Below are positions 20,707-31,500 of a stretch of DNA of 64,000 bases, one piece after another. The position numbers and the translations under genes were made by a program. The DNA lies in contig NC_068937.1 in the NCBI RefSeq assembly GCF_016801865.2, forward strand, positions 66,755,665 through 66,819,664, in the 5' to 3' direction. The DNA comes from Culex pipiens pallens (lineage: Eukaryota; Arthropoda; Insecta; Diptera; Culicidae). The notes beneath the pieces were generated by a model. The model worked only from the letters and a program-made list of their open reading frames with translations. It did not search any database and was not told the origin of the DNA. Position 1 is the stretch's first letter; each line of letters opens with the position of its first letter.

Positions 20707-22726
20707 AGCAGTCCTGCTGAAAATCTGTGGCACATCCAATGATTGCTGAATGTTGTTTTGATGTCTAAGAATGAAATTCAGTCATTCTACCAAATTCTAC
20801 CTCATTGTAAAATTGTTTTTAAACACATTTTTTAAGAAATTCCAACAAATTCCTTAAGAAAATTGCAATTTTAATAAAATTTCAAATAAAAGCAGCCCTG
20901 CTAACAATCTGTGACTCATTCAATAATTGGAGAATGTTGTTCTGATGTCTAAGAATGAAATTCAGTCATTCTACCAAATTCTACCTCATTGTAAAATTGT
21001 TTCTAAACACATTTTTCAAGAAATTCCAACAAATTCCTTAAGAAAATTGCAATTGTAATTAAATTTCAAATAAAAGCAGCCCTGCTGACAATCTGTGACT
21101 CATTGAATAGTTGGAGAATGTTGTTCTGATGTCTAAGAATGAAATTCAGTCATTCTACCAAATTCTACCTCATTGTAAAATTGTTTTTAAATACATTTAT
21201 TCAGAAATTCCATCAAATTTCTCAAGAAACTTGCAATTTTAATAAAAATTCAAATAAAAGCAGCCCTGCTGACAATCTGTGGCTCATTCAATGAAAGGAG
21301 AATGTTGTTCTGATGTCTAAGAATGATATTCAGTCATTCTACCAAATTCTACCTAATTGTAAAATTTGTTTTGAAACACATTTTTTAATAAATTCCAACA
21401 AATTCCATAAGAAAATAGAAAATTTTAATAAAATTTCAAATAAAAGCAGCCCTGCTGACAATCTGTGGCTCATTCAATGATTGGAGAATGTTGTTTTGAT
21501 GTCTAAGAATGATATTCAGTTATTCTACCAAATTCTACCTACTAAATTTTACCTCATTGTTAAATAGTTTTTAAAAACATTTTTTGATAAATTCCATCAA
21601 ATTCCTTAAGAAAATTGCAATTTTAATAAAATTTTAAATAAAATCTATTCTGTTGATAATCTGAGGCACATAAAATGATTGGAGATTGTTGTTCTGATGT
21701 CTAACAATGAAATTCAGTAATTCTACCAAATTCTACCTCATTGTAAATTGTTTTTTAATACATTTTTTAAGACATTCCAACAAATTTATTAAGAAAATTG
21801 CAATTTTAATAAAATTTCAAATAAAAGCAGCCCTGCTGATAATCTGTTGCTCATTCAATAAGTGGAGAATGTTGTTCTGATGTCTAAGAATGAAATTCAG
21901 TCCTTCTGCCAAATTTTACCTCATTGTAAAATTGTTTCTAAACACATTTTTTAAAAAATTCCAACAAATTCCTTACGAAAATTGCAAATTTTAATAAAAT
22001 TTCAAATTAAAGCAGCCCTGCTAACAATCTGTGACTCATTCAATAATTGGAGAATGTTGTTACCTAATTGTAAAATTTGTTTTGAAACACTTTTTTTTTA
22101 TAAATTCCAACAAATTCCATAAGAAAATAGAAAATTTTAATAAAATTTCAAATAAAAGCAGCCCTGCTGACAATCTGTGGCTCATTCAATGATTGGAGAA
22201 TGTTGTTCTGATGTCTAAGAATGATATTCAGTTATTCTACCAAATTCTACCTCATTGTAAAATTGATTTTAAATACATTTATTAAGAAATTCCATCAAAT
22301 TACTTAAGAAAATTGCAATTTTAATAAAATTTCAAATAAAAGCAGCCCTGCTAACAATCTGTGACTCATTCAATAATTGGAGAATGTTGTTCTGATGTCT
22401 AAGAATGAAATTCAGTCATTCTACCAAATTCTACCTCATTGTAAAATTGTTTTTAAATAATTTTTTTGATAAATTCCATCAAATTTCTTAAGAAAATTGC
22501 AATTTTAATAAATTTCAAATAAAAGCAGCCCTGCTGACAATCTGTTGCTCATTCAATGAGTGGAGAATGTTGTTCTGATGTCTAACAATGAAATTCAGTC
22601 ATTCTACCAAATTCTACCTCATTGTAAAATTGTTTTTAAACACATTTATTAAGAAATTCCAACAAATTCCTTAAGAAAATTGCAATTTTAATAAAATTTC
22701 AAATAAAAGCAGCCCTGCTAACAATC
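20707..22726 (+). repeat. 184-bp satellite array, twelve unit starts
   Basis: The AGCAGCCCTGCT-(G/A)ACAATCTG block starts near 20707, 20891, 21075, 21259, 21445, 21642, 21826, 22011, 22157, 22341, 22524 and 22708. Spacing is 183-186 bp apart from one 197-bp unit and one 146-bp unit with a deletion. Units share AATTCAGTCATTCTACCAAA and TAATAAAATTTCAAATAAA. The last unit is cut by the copia element at 22727. Non-coding. Confidence 0.9.
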
Positions 22727-22854
22727 TCTTGGGGCAGAGGTGGAAATAACACGTCTAGCGTGGGTTACGGTTTAGAACAGAATGAAAATTTATTGAGCTG
22801 CCAGGTAACTAACTAACAACTACAAATCCATAGGTTGCTTGATCATCTCCAACA
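22727..22854 (-). repeat. 3' LTR of copia copy 1
   Basis: 128 bp, identical to 27217-27344. On the minus strand it begins TGTTGGAGATGATC and ends in CTGCCCCAAGA. The start was chosen by analogy with copy 2, whose 5-bp target duplication fixes the boundary three bases outside the TG. Confidence 0.9.
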
Positions 22855-22866
22855 CTCCTCCTCAAC
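22855..22866 (-). promoter_or_regulatory. Polypurine tract, copia copy 1
   Basis: The minus strand reads TTGAGGAGGAG immediately upstream of the 3' LTR, the usual position for plus-strand DNA priming. The same tract lies at 28580-28591 in copy 2. Confidence 0.75.
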
Positions 22867-25800
22867 CTAGGGATGCTGCAGACCAAGTTGATCTCGGCAG
22901 ATCTCCATCTTCGTACGGCACAGCGGTTTGGTTAGACCATCCGCTGTTTGCTCCTCGCTCCGAACGTAGTCCACGACAACCTCGCCTTTCTCCAGTGCGT
23001 CCCGGATGAAATGGTGTCGTATGTCGATGTGCTTCGTCCTCGGATGATAGCCACCGTTCCGTGCGACCGCAATCGCACTTTGGTTGTCGCAGTGGATCGT
23101 GATCGCCTCCTCCGACTCGATACGTCCCCGCAACCGGCGCCACCAGAGCGCCTCCTGCACCGCAGCCGACAACGCCATGTATTCGGCCTCGCAGGTCGAG
23201 AGTGCAACGGTTTGTTGCCTCTTGCAGCTCCAGGACACGGCTCCACCTTGGGCGGTGAACACGTACCCCGTGATCGACTTCCGGTCCTCCAGATCAGCAG
23301 CCCAGTCGGCGTCCGAAAAACCTTCGATCTTCGAAGCTCCTCCTTTGGTGTAGGTCAGACGAAACTTCGAGGTCCCGCGCAGGTAGCGGAACAGATGCTT
23401 CACACCACACCAGTGCTTCTCACCTGGGTTCGAGTTGAAGCGGCTGAGGATGTTGACCGCGTAGCAGATGTCCGGTCTGGTGCTCTGGGCCAAGTACATC
23501 AAGCACCCAACGGCTTCTTGGTACGGCACGGACTTCATCCTCTCCTTCTCTTGGTCAGTCGACGGGCACGCGTCGCGCGTCAACTTCTCGCTCACGTTCA
23601 TGGGCGTACTGACGGGCTTGCAGTCCGTCATCTGGAACCGACCCAAGATCGCTTCCACGTACTTCTCCTGGTCCAGAGCAATCTCGTCCTTGCTCCTGCT
23701 TACCCGGATCCCCAGAACGTACTTCGCAGGTCCAATGTCCTTCATCTTGAACTCCCGGCTGAGTTGGGCCTTGATCTCCGTCTTCCAGTGGTCACAGTTC
23801 GAGAAGATCAGGACATCATCCACGTACACAGCGACGAACAGCATCTTGTCGCCGCGCACCTTGGTGTACACACACGGGTCGTAGTCGGTGCATACCAGGT
23901 CGAACTTCCTCAGGGCAGCATCCAGCTTCTTGTTCCAGACACGACTGGATTGCTTGAGCCCGTACAGCGCCTTCTTGAGTCGGCAGACCTTGGACCGCTT
24001 CTTGCCGTCCACGAAGCAAGGGGGTTGCTCCATGTAGATCTCCTCCGACAGCTCTCCTTGCAGGAAGGCCGTAATTGCGTCCATCTGGTCGACCTTCATG
24101 TCCAGACGGGCAGCCAGCGCGAAGAGATATCGCAGCGAACTATAGCGAACGACCGGGGCGTAGGTCTCTTCGTAATCTACCCCCTTTCGCTGCGAGTATC
24201 CTTTAATGACCAGCCTCGCTTTGTACCGGTCGATGTCCCCGTTCACGTCCAGCTTGGTCTTGTACACCCACTTGCACTTGATGGCCGAACGTCCTTTCGG
24301 TAGATCGCACAGCTCCCACGTTCCGTTCGAGATGAGGGCTTCGTACTCATCCTTCATGGCCTGTTTCCAGTGTTCAGCGTCGTCCCGAGCCAGGGCTTGT
24401 TGGTGCGTGAACGGATCATCCAGAAGCGGCTGTGGAGTGTCGATACCAGTATCGGGTGATTCATCAGGGTTGTCAGAATACTTGCCTTGGGGCGCGCGCC
24501 CCCTATCGCAAAGCATCAATCGTTGTTGACCGTCATCGGCAACTGATCTTTGATAAGAGCACGACGGGGGCGCAGCGGCAGGATCCTCGGGCCTCACGGC
24601 TGCGTTGGTCATGGTCATCGTCGTCGTCTTATCTGCAAATTTCGTCACGGGTAGGCCTTTGTTCCCAAGTTTAAAATCCTTATACTTGCCTGGAAGAAAG
24701 CGCTCCCTACCACTGAGCCTCAACCCCCCTTTGGGTGGTTCTGAAGATGATTGTGGCGGGAGCGCGGGCAACGGGTCATCTTCAGCAAAGGACACGTCGT
24801 CGTCGCTGCTCTCGGCCGACTCGAATGCATCTTCAGGTTCTTCGTCAGGCTCCTCTTGTGGTTCCGCGGCTTCCGGTGGAACAACCTCTTGAACGGGATC
24901 GGCTGGCACGTACTCCCAAAAGTCCAGCCGCACACATGTCCGCTCCGGTCCACTAGCCCTCGGTTCAGCGGTCACTCCACGTTTGACCACTCCTTCCGAC
25001 ACGAACGTCACGTCTCGGCTGTCGATGATTGACTTCGTCTTCTTGTCGTACAAGCGGTACGCCTTGGTGTCCTCTTCGTAGCCGGTGAGGATGCATTCCA
25101 CGGCTTTCTTGTCCCACTTGCGGCGCTTCTGCTTCGGTACGTGGGCCATCGCGGTCGTGCCGAACACTCGTACGTGTGACAAGTCCGGCTTGCGACCTGA
25201 CCACGCTTCCTCTGGAGTCATCTCGATGCCCTTCGTCGGCGACCTGTTGATCAAGTAGATCGCAGCAGCCACAGCCTCTGCCCAAAACGGTTTTGGCAGA
25301 TCAGCTTCGAACAGCATGCACCGAGCGCGTTCCACGGCAGTCCGGTTGACCCTTTCTCCAAGTCCGTTCTGCTCAGGGGTGTACTCCACGGTGGTTTGAT
25401 GACGGATGCCCATCCCCGACAGGTAGTCCTGGAATAGCCGATTCGTGTACTCCAGGCCGTTGTCCGTCCGGATCACCTTCAGCTTGCGGCCCGTTTGCCG
25501 CTCAGCAGTCACGTGGAAATCCTTGAAGCACTGCAGAACCTCTTCTTTGGACTTGGTTCGCAGAAAGTAGACGAAAATCTTGCGCGTCTTGTCGTCGGTG
25601 AAGCTGAGATAGTAGCGACAGCCACCCAACGACTTCTCTTCCATCGGGCCGCAGATATCGGAGTGCACCAGGTCCAGGATTCCAGCCGCACGGGTCCCTG
25701 CGTGGCTGAATGGCAATCGCGTCTGCTTACCTTCTGCACAGACAATGCAGCCTCTGCCACACTCGTTGCCTTCGAACTTGATTCCGTTGACGAGACCGTT

Positions 25801-27102
25801 CTTCAACTTGATCAGGTTCTTCATGCACATGTGTCCCAAACGCTTGTGCCACAGCTCAGCGGTTTCGCGGGAAGAGCACGCCAGCGCTCTCGGCTTGATC
25901 TGGTCCAACTTGAACAGCCCGTTCGATCTGCTCCCAGTCGCGAAGACACTGTTGTCTTCATCGATCACCTCACATCCATCTCGGTTGAACACGACGGTAT
26001 GGCCTTGATCCACGATCTTCCCGACGGAAAGTAGATTGACCGCCAACTCCGGCACGAGTTCAACGTTCTCGATCTCGATGGTGTCGTCGTAGCACGTCGG
26101 CTGCAACGTCGTAGTTCCCTCAGCAACGATCTTCATCGCCTGGTTGTTCGCCGCTATTATGCTTCCAGACGTCGTTCGGGGGTTCTCCAGCAGCGCCTCG
26201 TTCTTGGTCAAGTGCTTCACAGCTCCGGAGTCGAAGTACCAATCGTTGGCGTCGTCCGAATCCAGCACCGAGAGCACGGCACAGAAAGCTTTCTTCTTGC
26301 CGTCGCGGTCGTTGCGCACTGGTTCCTTGGCTGTGCAGTCCCTGGCGAAATGGCCAGCTTTGCCGCAGCGATGACACTTCGATCCCTTCGATTTGCTTGA
26401 AGCAGCACTCGGTTGAGGCTTGCTCTGTTTATTGTCCTTGTAGCGCCCCTTGGACACGTACGCTTGTCCTCCGGCTGGTTCCACGGGCAGGTCGTCTTCC
26501 TGGAGCAATTTGGTTTTGATGGCGTCACCAGTGATTGCGATCCCAGAATTTTCGAGCCCCATGACCATCGGACGATAGTCCAGCGGTAGTCCCGCCAGCA
26601 GCATCATGCCGATCCATTTCTCGTCCAGCGGAAAGCCGATTCCGATGAGGTGATTCGCTGTAGTCGTCATCCGGGTCACGTACGCTTCCATGGACCCACT
26701 GCTCGCCAGGTTCGTCGTGATGAGCTTGTGCAGGAGCGCCCACTGGCGGGTTAGTCCAGTGTCCTCGTACAGGCCGCACAGCTTCGTCCACAACTCCTTG
26801 GCAGTTTTCGCGTTCTCCGCGTGGTGGAAAATCGACGGATCGAGGAAGAAAATAATTTTCCCTCGAGCGATCCGGTCCTTCTTCGCGTCGACGGCCGCGC
26901 CTTGAGCTGGTTCAATCACGTCCCACAGGTCCTCTATCTCCAGGTACGTGCGCACTGCGAACCTCCACGTCCGCCAGTTGTCACGTCCGACCAGCCGCTC
27001 GATCGGCGGATGGCCCCCGGCTCCGTAGTTCTGGCCACGAGCCTCAGGTTGGACAGCACCTTGAGCACCAGCAGCGGCACCGCTTCCGTCTCCGTTAGGC
27101 AT
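22867..27102 (-). CDS. Copia gag-pol polyprotein, copy 1 (1411 aa)
   Basis: Single uninterrupted frame, full length for Ty1/copia. Residues about 30-220 are the gag domain with DNWRTWRFAVRTYLEIEDLW. A CCHC zinc knuckle CHRCGKAGHFARDC lies at 243-256. The aspartic protease has WYFDSGA, catalytic Asp about 291. The pre-integrase zinc-binding part is LWHKRLGHM followed by CIVC. The integrase catalytic triad is Asp482 (LVHSDICGP), Asp547 (RTDNG) and Glu583 (EQNGLGERVN). Reverse transcriptase has ARLVIKGYSQRKGVDY and the YVDD catalytic box (VAVYVDDVLIF) near 1100. RNase H has STCEAEYMAL and KHIDIRHHF. Integrase-before-RT order is diagnostic of copia. It differs from copy 2 by about 20 residues and a two-residue Thr-Met insertion. 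All key residues are present, so it is potentially active. Confidence 0.97.
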   Translation of the reverse strand: MPNGDGSGAAAGAQGAVQPEARGQNYGAGGHPPIERLVGRDNWRTWRFAVRTYLEIEDLWDVIEPAQGAAVDAKKDRIARGKIIFFLDPSIFHHAENAKTAKELWTKLCGLYEDTGLTRQWALLHKLITTNLASSGSMEAYVTRMTTTANHLIGIGFPLDEKWIGMMLLAGLPLDYRPMVMGLENSGIAITGDAIKTKLLQEDDLPVEPAGGQAYVSKGRYKDNKQSKPQPSAASSKSKGSKCHRCGKAGHFARDCTAKEPVRNDRDGKKKAFCAVLSVLDSDDANDWYFDSGAVKHLTKNEALLENPRTTSGSIIAANNQAMKIVAEGTTTLQPTCYDDTIEIENVELVPELAVNLLSVGKIVDQGHTVVFNRDGCEVIDEDNSVFATGSRSNGLFKLDQIKPRALACSSRETAELWHKRLGHMCMKNLIKLKNGLVNGIKFEGNECGRGCIVCAEGKQTRLPFSHAGTRAAGILDLVHSDICGPMEEKSLGGCRYYLSFTDDKTRKIFVYFLRTKSKEEVLQCFKDFHVTAERQTGRKLKVIRTDNGLEYTNRLFQDYLSGMGIRHQTTVEYTPEQNGLGERVNRTAVERARCMLFEADLPKPFWAEAVAAAIYLINRSPTKGIEMTPEEAWSGRKPDLSHVRVFGTTAMAHVPKQKRRKWDKKAVECILTGYEEDTKAYRLYDKKTKSIIDSRDVTFVSEGVVKRGVTAEPRASGPERTCVRLDFWEYVPADPVQEVVPPEAAEPQEEPDEEPEDAFESAESSDDDVSFAEDDPLPALPPQSSSEPPKGGLRLSGRERFLPGKYKDFKLGNKGLPVTKFADKTTTMTMTNAAVRPEDPAAAPPSCSYQRSVADDGQQRLMLCDRGRAPQGKYSDNPDESPDTGIDTPQPLLDDPFTHQQALARDDAEHWKQAMKDEYEALISNGTWELCDLPKGRSAIKCKWVYKTKLDVNGDIDRYKARLVIKGYSQRKGVDYEETYAPVVRYSSLRYLFALAARLDMKVDQMDAITAFLQGELSEEIYMEQPPCFVDGKKRSKVCRLKKALYGLKQSSRVWNKKLDAALRKFDLVCTDYDPCVYTKVRGDKMLFVAVYVDDVLIFSNCDHWKTEIKAQLSREFKMKDIGPAKYVLGIRVSRSKDEIALDQEKYVEAILGRFQMTDCKPVSTPMNVSEKLTRDACPSTDQEKERMKSVPYQEAVGCLMYLAQSTRPDICYAVNILSRFNSNPGEKHWCGVKHLFRYLRGTSKFRLTYTKGGASKIEGFSDADWAADLEDRKSITGYVFTAQGGAVSWSCKRQQTVALSTCEAEYMALSAAVQEALWWRRLRGRIESEEAITIHCDNQSAIAVARNGGYHPRTKHIDIRHHFIRDALEKGEVVVDYVRSEEQTADGLTKPLCRTKMEICRDQLGLQHP

Positions 27103-27197
27103 CTTCTCTAGATTTTCCTACTTCTTCATGTAAACTTCTTCAGGTTGAAAATTAACTTCTTCGAGAAAATTCTTCGAGTTCTTCAGCGTTCCGGAAC

Positions 27198-27216
27198 CCA
27201 CTCTGGGCCCATAACC
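27198..27216 (-). promoter_or_regulatory. Primer-binding site: internal initiator-tRNA-Met match
   Basis: Adjoining the 5' LTR, the plus strand contains TGGGCCCATAACC, which matches the anticodon stem-loop region of eukaryotic initiator tRNA-Met rather than a tRNA 3' end. Drosophila copia is known to be primed by such a half-tRNA. Copy 2 has the same site at 32918-32936. Confidence 0.75.
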
Positions 27217-27344
27217 TCTTGGGGCAGAGGTGGAAATAACACGTCTAGCGTGGGTTACGGTTTAGAACAGAATGAAAATTTATTGAGCTGCCAGGTAACT
27301 AACTAACAACTACAAATCCATAGGTTGCTTGATCATCTCCAACA
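27217..27344 (-). repeat. 5' LTR of copia copy 1
   Basis: 128 bp, identical to the other LTR of this copy; runs into an assembly gap at its outer end. The inner 62 bp or so (R/U5 side) match copy 2 LTRs, while the outer half does not. Confidence 0.9.
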
Positions 27345-27444
27345 NNNNNNNNNNNNNNNNNNNNNNNNNNNNNNNNNNNNNNNNNNNNNNNNNNNNNNNN
27401 NNNNNNNNNNNNNNNNNNNNNNNNNNNNNNNNNNNNNNNNNNNN
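27345..27444. other. Assembly gap (100 N)
   Basis: Hides the outer flank of copia copy 1. The sequence beyond is not the expected satellite, so the join may be wrong or the satellite may end here. Confidence 0.99.
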
Positions 27445-28129
27445 CCTTCTACACAGAAAAAAATAATCCGGTAAATTTACATCATTTATGATGTACCAAA
27501 AGTGCACGTCATTAATGATGCTAATTTAAATGAGTTTCATTTTAAATTTACATGACATCCAACGTAAATGAGCCGAACTAAAAGGTACTTCAAAACATGT
27601 AAATTTACGATGAAATCTACGTAAATTTAAGAAAGCGGTAAATTTTTTTACCCCGTTGAATCTAGAATCTGATGTAATTTTCAAAAGCATCGCGATTTGT
27701 ATTGGCCCGTAGCATTTTCAAAACACATGCTTAAGGTTTTGTATTGATTTGATTTTAGCTCAAACAAAACAAAAGCATGCATTCTAAGTGCTAAAAACAA
27801 TACAAGTCAGAGCTTTAGACAACATATCAAAATCTAAATTCAACGAGGCTTGAAAAAGTGATGAAACCATTTTTGGTCACTCAAACTAACACTTGAATAT
27901 GAGCGTATCTCACTGTAATGCTTTTTGTGGAAGATATTATAGGAAAGCTAACTGTGTTTATAAAAAAGGTCTTCTACTTACAGTTTATTCCAAAGGTCAT
28001 CGGTTAACCAAAGGTAGATCTGTTAGGATTGATGTGGCGGTCCGTGCCTGGAACGCTTGCAGAAAACTGTCGCGATGAGCGAGCGCTTGAAAGTCCTCTG
28101 CAAATCTGAAAAATAAAGCAGAGTAAAAC

Positions 28130-28390
28130 AATGTTCCTCCATTAATTCTACGATTTAGCTTACCAGTCTTGTTGCGCTCAAAAAATTACGGGTTACACTG
28201 GGAAGGCAGTTCGGAGCCTAATAATCGTGCCACGGTTCGAAACCGACCGCCAACTAGAGCAAATTGTCTTCGTCGGCCAGGGTGTTTTTGTTCCTTGAAT
28301 CAGCTGGAATATCGGGACGCGGTCGTCCTTGGCGTAGTGTCTAGTAGAAATTCTTCGCCTGGGCGTCTCTGCTACCGCTGAAAAAATGAG
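28130..28390 (-). other. Possible exon-like remnant, not identified
   Basis: The minus strand reads AVAETPRRRISTRHYAKDD-like coding-composition sequence and is followed by a GGTAAGCT donor-like site. I cannot assign a family; may be part of a captured gene. Confidence 0.2.
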
Positions 28391-28437
28391 AATTTTGATA
28401 AGTATACTTATATTTTTGTTTAGAAGTATAGCAAGTT

Positions 28438-28579
28438 TCTTGGGGCAGAGGTGGAAATAACACGTCTAGCGTGGGTTACGGTTTAGAACAGAATGAAAGT
28501 TTATTTAAACAATCCTTAGCAACTAACTAACAAGGCTGCAAACCATAGGTTGCTTGACCAAGATCACAAATCTTCATCA
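28438..28579 (-). repeat. 3' LTR of copia copy 2
   Basis: 142 bp, identical to 32937-33078. On the minus strand it begins TGATGAAGATTTGTGATC, unlike copy 1, and ends with the same R/U5 block. Confidence 0.93.
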
Positions 28580-28591
28580 CTCCTCCTCAAC

Positions 28592-31500
28592 CTAGGGATG
28601 CTGCAGGCCAAGTTGATCTCGGCAGATCTCCATCTTCATGCGGCACAGCGGTTTGGTTAGACCATCCGCTGTTTGCTCCTCGCTCCGAACGTAGTCCACG
28701 ACAACCTCGCCTTTCTCCAGTGCGTCCCGGATGAAATGGTGTCGTATGTCGATGTGCTTCGTCCTCGGATGATAGCCACCGTTCCGTGCGACCGCGATCG
28801 CACTTTGGTTGTCGCAGTGGATCGTAATCGCCTCCTCCGACTCGATACGTCCCCGCAACCGGCGCCACCAGAGCGCCTCCTGCACCGCAGCCGACAACGC
28901 CATGTATTCGGCCTCGCAGGTCGAGAGTGCAACGGTTTGTTGCCTCTTGCAGCTCCAGGACACGGCTCCACCTTGGGCGGTGAACACGTACCCCGTGATC
29001 GACTTCCGGTCCTCCAGATCAGCAGCCCAGTCGGCGTCCGAAAAACCTTCGATCTCCGAAGCTCCTCCTTTCCTGTAGGTCAGGCGAACCTTCGAGGTCC
29101 CGCGCAGGTAGCGGAACAGATGCTTCACACCACACCAGTGCTTCTCACCTGGGTTCGAGTTGAAGCGGCTGAGGATGTTGACCGCGTAGCAGATGTCCGG
29201 TCTGGTGCTCTGGGCCAAGTACATCAAGCACCCAACGGCTTCTTGGTACGGCACGGACTTCATCCTCTCCTTCTCTTGGTCAGTCGACGGGCACGCGTCG
29301 CGCGTCAACTTCTCGCTCACGTTCATGGGCGTACTGACGGGCTTGCAGTCCGTCATCTGGAACCGACTCAGGATCGCTTCCACGTACTTCTCCTGGTCCA
29401 GGGCAATCTCGTCCTTGCTCCGGCTCACCCGGATCCCCAGAACGTACTTCGCAGGTCCGATGTCCTTCATCTTGAACTCCCGGCTGAGTTGGGCCTTGAT
29501 CTCCGTCTTCCAGCGGTCACAGTTCGAGAAGATCAGGACATCATCCACGTACACAGCGACGAACAGCATCTTGTCGCCGCGCACCTTGGTGTACACACAC
29601 GGGTCGTAATCGGTGCATACCAGGTCGAATTTCCTCAGGGCAGCATCCAGCTTCTTGTTCCAGACACGACTGGATTGCTTGAGCCCGTACAGCGCCTTCT
29701 TGAGTCGGCAGACCTTGGACCGCTTCTTGCCGTCCACGAAGCAAGGGGGTTGCTCCATGTAGATCTCCTCCGACAGCTCTCCTTGCAGGAAGGCCGTAAT
29801 TGCGTCCATCTGGTCGACCTTCATGTCCAGACGGGCAGCCAGCGCGAAGAGATATCGCAGCGAACTATAGCGAACGACCGGGGCGTAGGTCTCTTCGTAA
29901 TCTACCCCCTTTCGCTGCGAGTATCCTTTGATGACCAGCCTCGCTTTGTACCGGTCGATGTCCCCGTTCACGTCCAGCTTGGTCTTGTACACCCACTTGC
30001 ACTTGATCGCCGAACGTCCTTCTGGTAGATCGCACAGCTCCCACGTTCCGTTCGAGATGAGGGCTTCGTACTCATCCTTCATGGCCTGTTTCCAGTGTTC
30101 AGCGTCGTCCCGAGCCAGGGCTTGTTGGTGCGTGAACGGATCATCCAGAAGCGGCTGTGGAGTGTCGATACCAGTATCGGGTGATTCATCAGGGTTGTCA
30201 GAATACTTGCCTTGGGGCAGGCGCCCCCTATCGCAAAGCATCAATCGTTGTTGACCGTCATCGGCAACTGATCTTTGATAAGAGCACGACGGGGGCGCAG
30301 CGGCAGGATCCTCGGGCCTCACGGCTGCGTTGGTCATCGTCGTCGTCTTATCTGCAAATTTCGTCACGGGTAGGCCTTTGTTCCCAAGTTTAAAATCTTT
30401 ATACTTGCCTGGAAGAAAGCGCTCCCTACCACTGAGCCTCAACCCCTCTTTGGGTGGTTCTGAAGATGATTGTGGCGGGAGCGCGGGCAACGGGTCATCT
30501 TCAGCAAAGGACACGTCGTCGTCGCTGCTCTCGGCCGACTCGAATGCATCTTCAGGTTCTTCGTCAGGCTCCTCTTGTGGTTCCGCGGCTTCCGGTGGAA
30601 CAACCTCTTGAACGGGATCGGCTGGCACGTACTCCCAAAAGTCCAGCCGCACACATGTCCGCTCCGGTCCACTAGCCCTCGGTTCAGCGGTCACTCCACG
30701 TTTGACCACTCCTTCCGAAACGAACGTCACGTCTCGGCTGTTGATGATCGATTTCGTCTTCTTGTCGTACAAGCGGTACGCCTTGGTGTCCTCTTCGTAG
30801 CCGGTGAGGATGCATTCCACGGCTTTCTTGTCCCACTTGCGGCGCTTCTGCTTCGGTACGTGGGCCATCGCGGTCGTGCCGAACACTCGTACGTGTGACA
30901 AGTCCGGCTTGCGACCTGACCACGCTTCCTCTGGAGTCATCTCGATGCCCTTCGTCGGCGACCTGTTGATCAAGTAGATCGCAGCAGCCACAGCCTCTGC
31001 CCAAAACGGTTTTGGCAGATCAGCTTCGAACAGCATGCACCGAGCGCGTTCTACGGCAGTCCGGTTGACCCTTTCTCCAAGTCCGTTCTGCTCAGGGGTG
31101 TACTCCACGGTGGTTTGGTGACGGATCCCCATCCCCGACAGGTAGTCCTGGAACAGCCGATTCGTGTACTCCAGGCCGTTGTCCGTCCGAATCACCTTCA
31201 GCTTGCGGCCCGTTTGCCGCTCAGCAGTCACGTGGAAATCCTTGAAGCACTGCAGAACCTCTTCTTTGGACTTGGTTCGCAGAAAATAGACGAAAATCTT
31301 GCGTGTCTTGTCGTCGGTGAAGCTGAGATAGTAGCGACAGCCACCCAACGACTTCACTTCCATTGGACCGCAGATATCGGAGTGTACCAGGTCCAGAATT
31401 CCAGCCGCACGGGTCCCTGCGTGGCTGAATGGCAATCGCGTCTGCTTACCTTCTGCACAGACAATGCAGCCTCTGCCACACTCGTTGCCTTCGAACTTGA

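Larger units (their letters stand above)
22727..27344 (-). mobile_element. Ty1/copia LTR retrotransposon, copy 1
   Basis: Complete element in minus orientation: 128-bp LTRs at 22727-22854 and 27217-27344, identical to each other by eye. They bound an intact gag-pol frame, a purine-rich tract next to the 3' LTR and an initiator-Met-tRNA-like primer site next to the 5' LTR. Identical LTRs imply recent insertion. It interrupted the last 184-bp satellite unit after CAATC (22722-22726). The other flank is lost in an N gap, so the 5-bp duplication cannot be confirmed. Confidence 0.95.

Noticed and set aside
20707..22726. CRISPR-like regular repeat array
   Set aside because: Whole 184-bp units are similar with no unique spacers, and the genome is clearly eukaryotic. 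It is a satellite.
22948..24303. 451-residue plus-strand frame, and its twin at 28673-30028
   Set aside because: They lie wholly antisense to the copia polyprotein and follow its codon structure. No motif, and both copies share it only because the copia copies are near-identical.
24951..25285. Short Arg/Gly/Asp-rich frames inside the copia copies
   Set aside because: Alternative-frame shadows of the integrase coding sequence.
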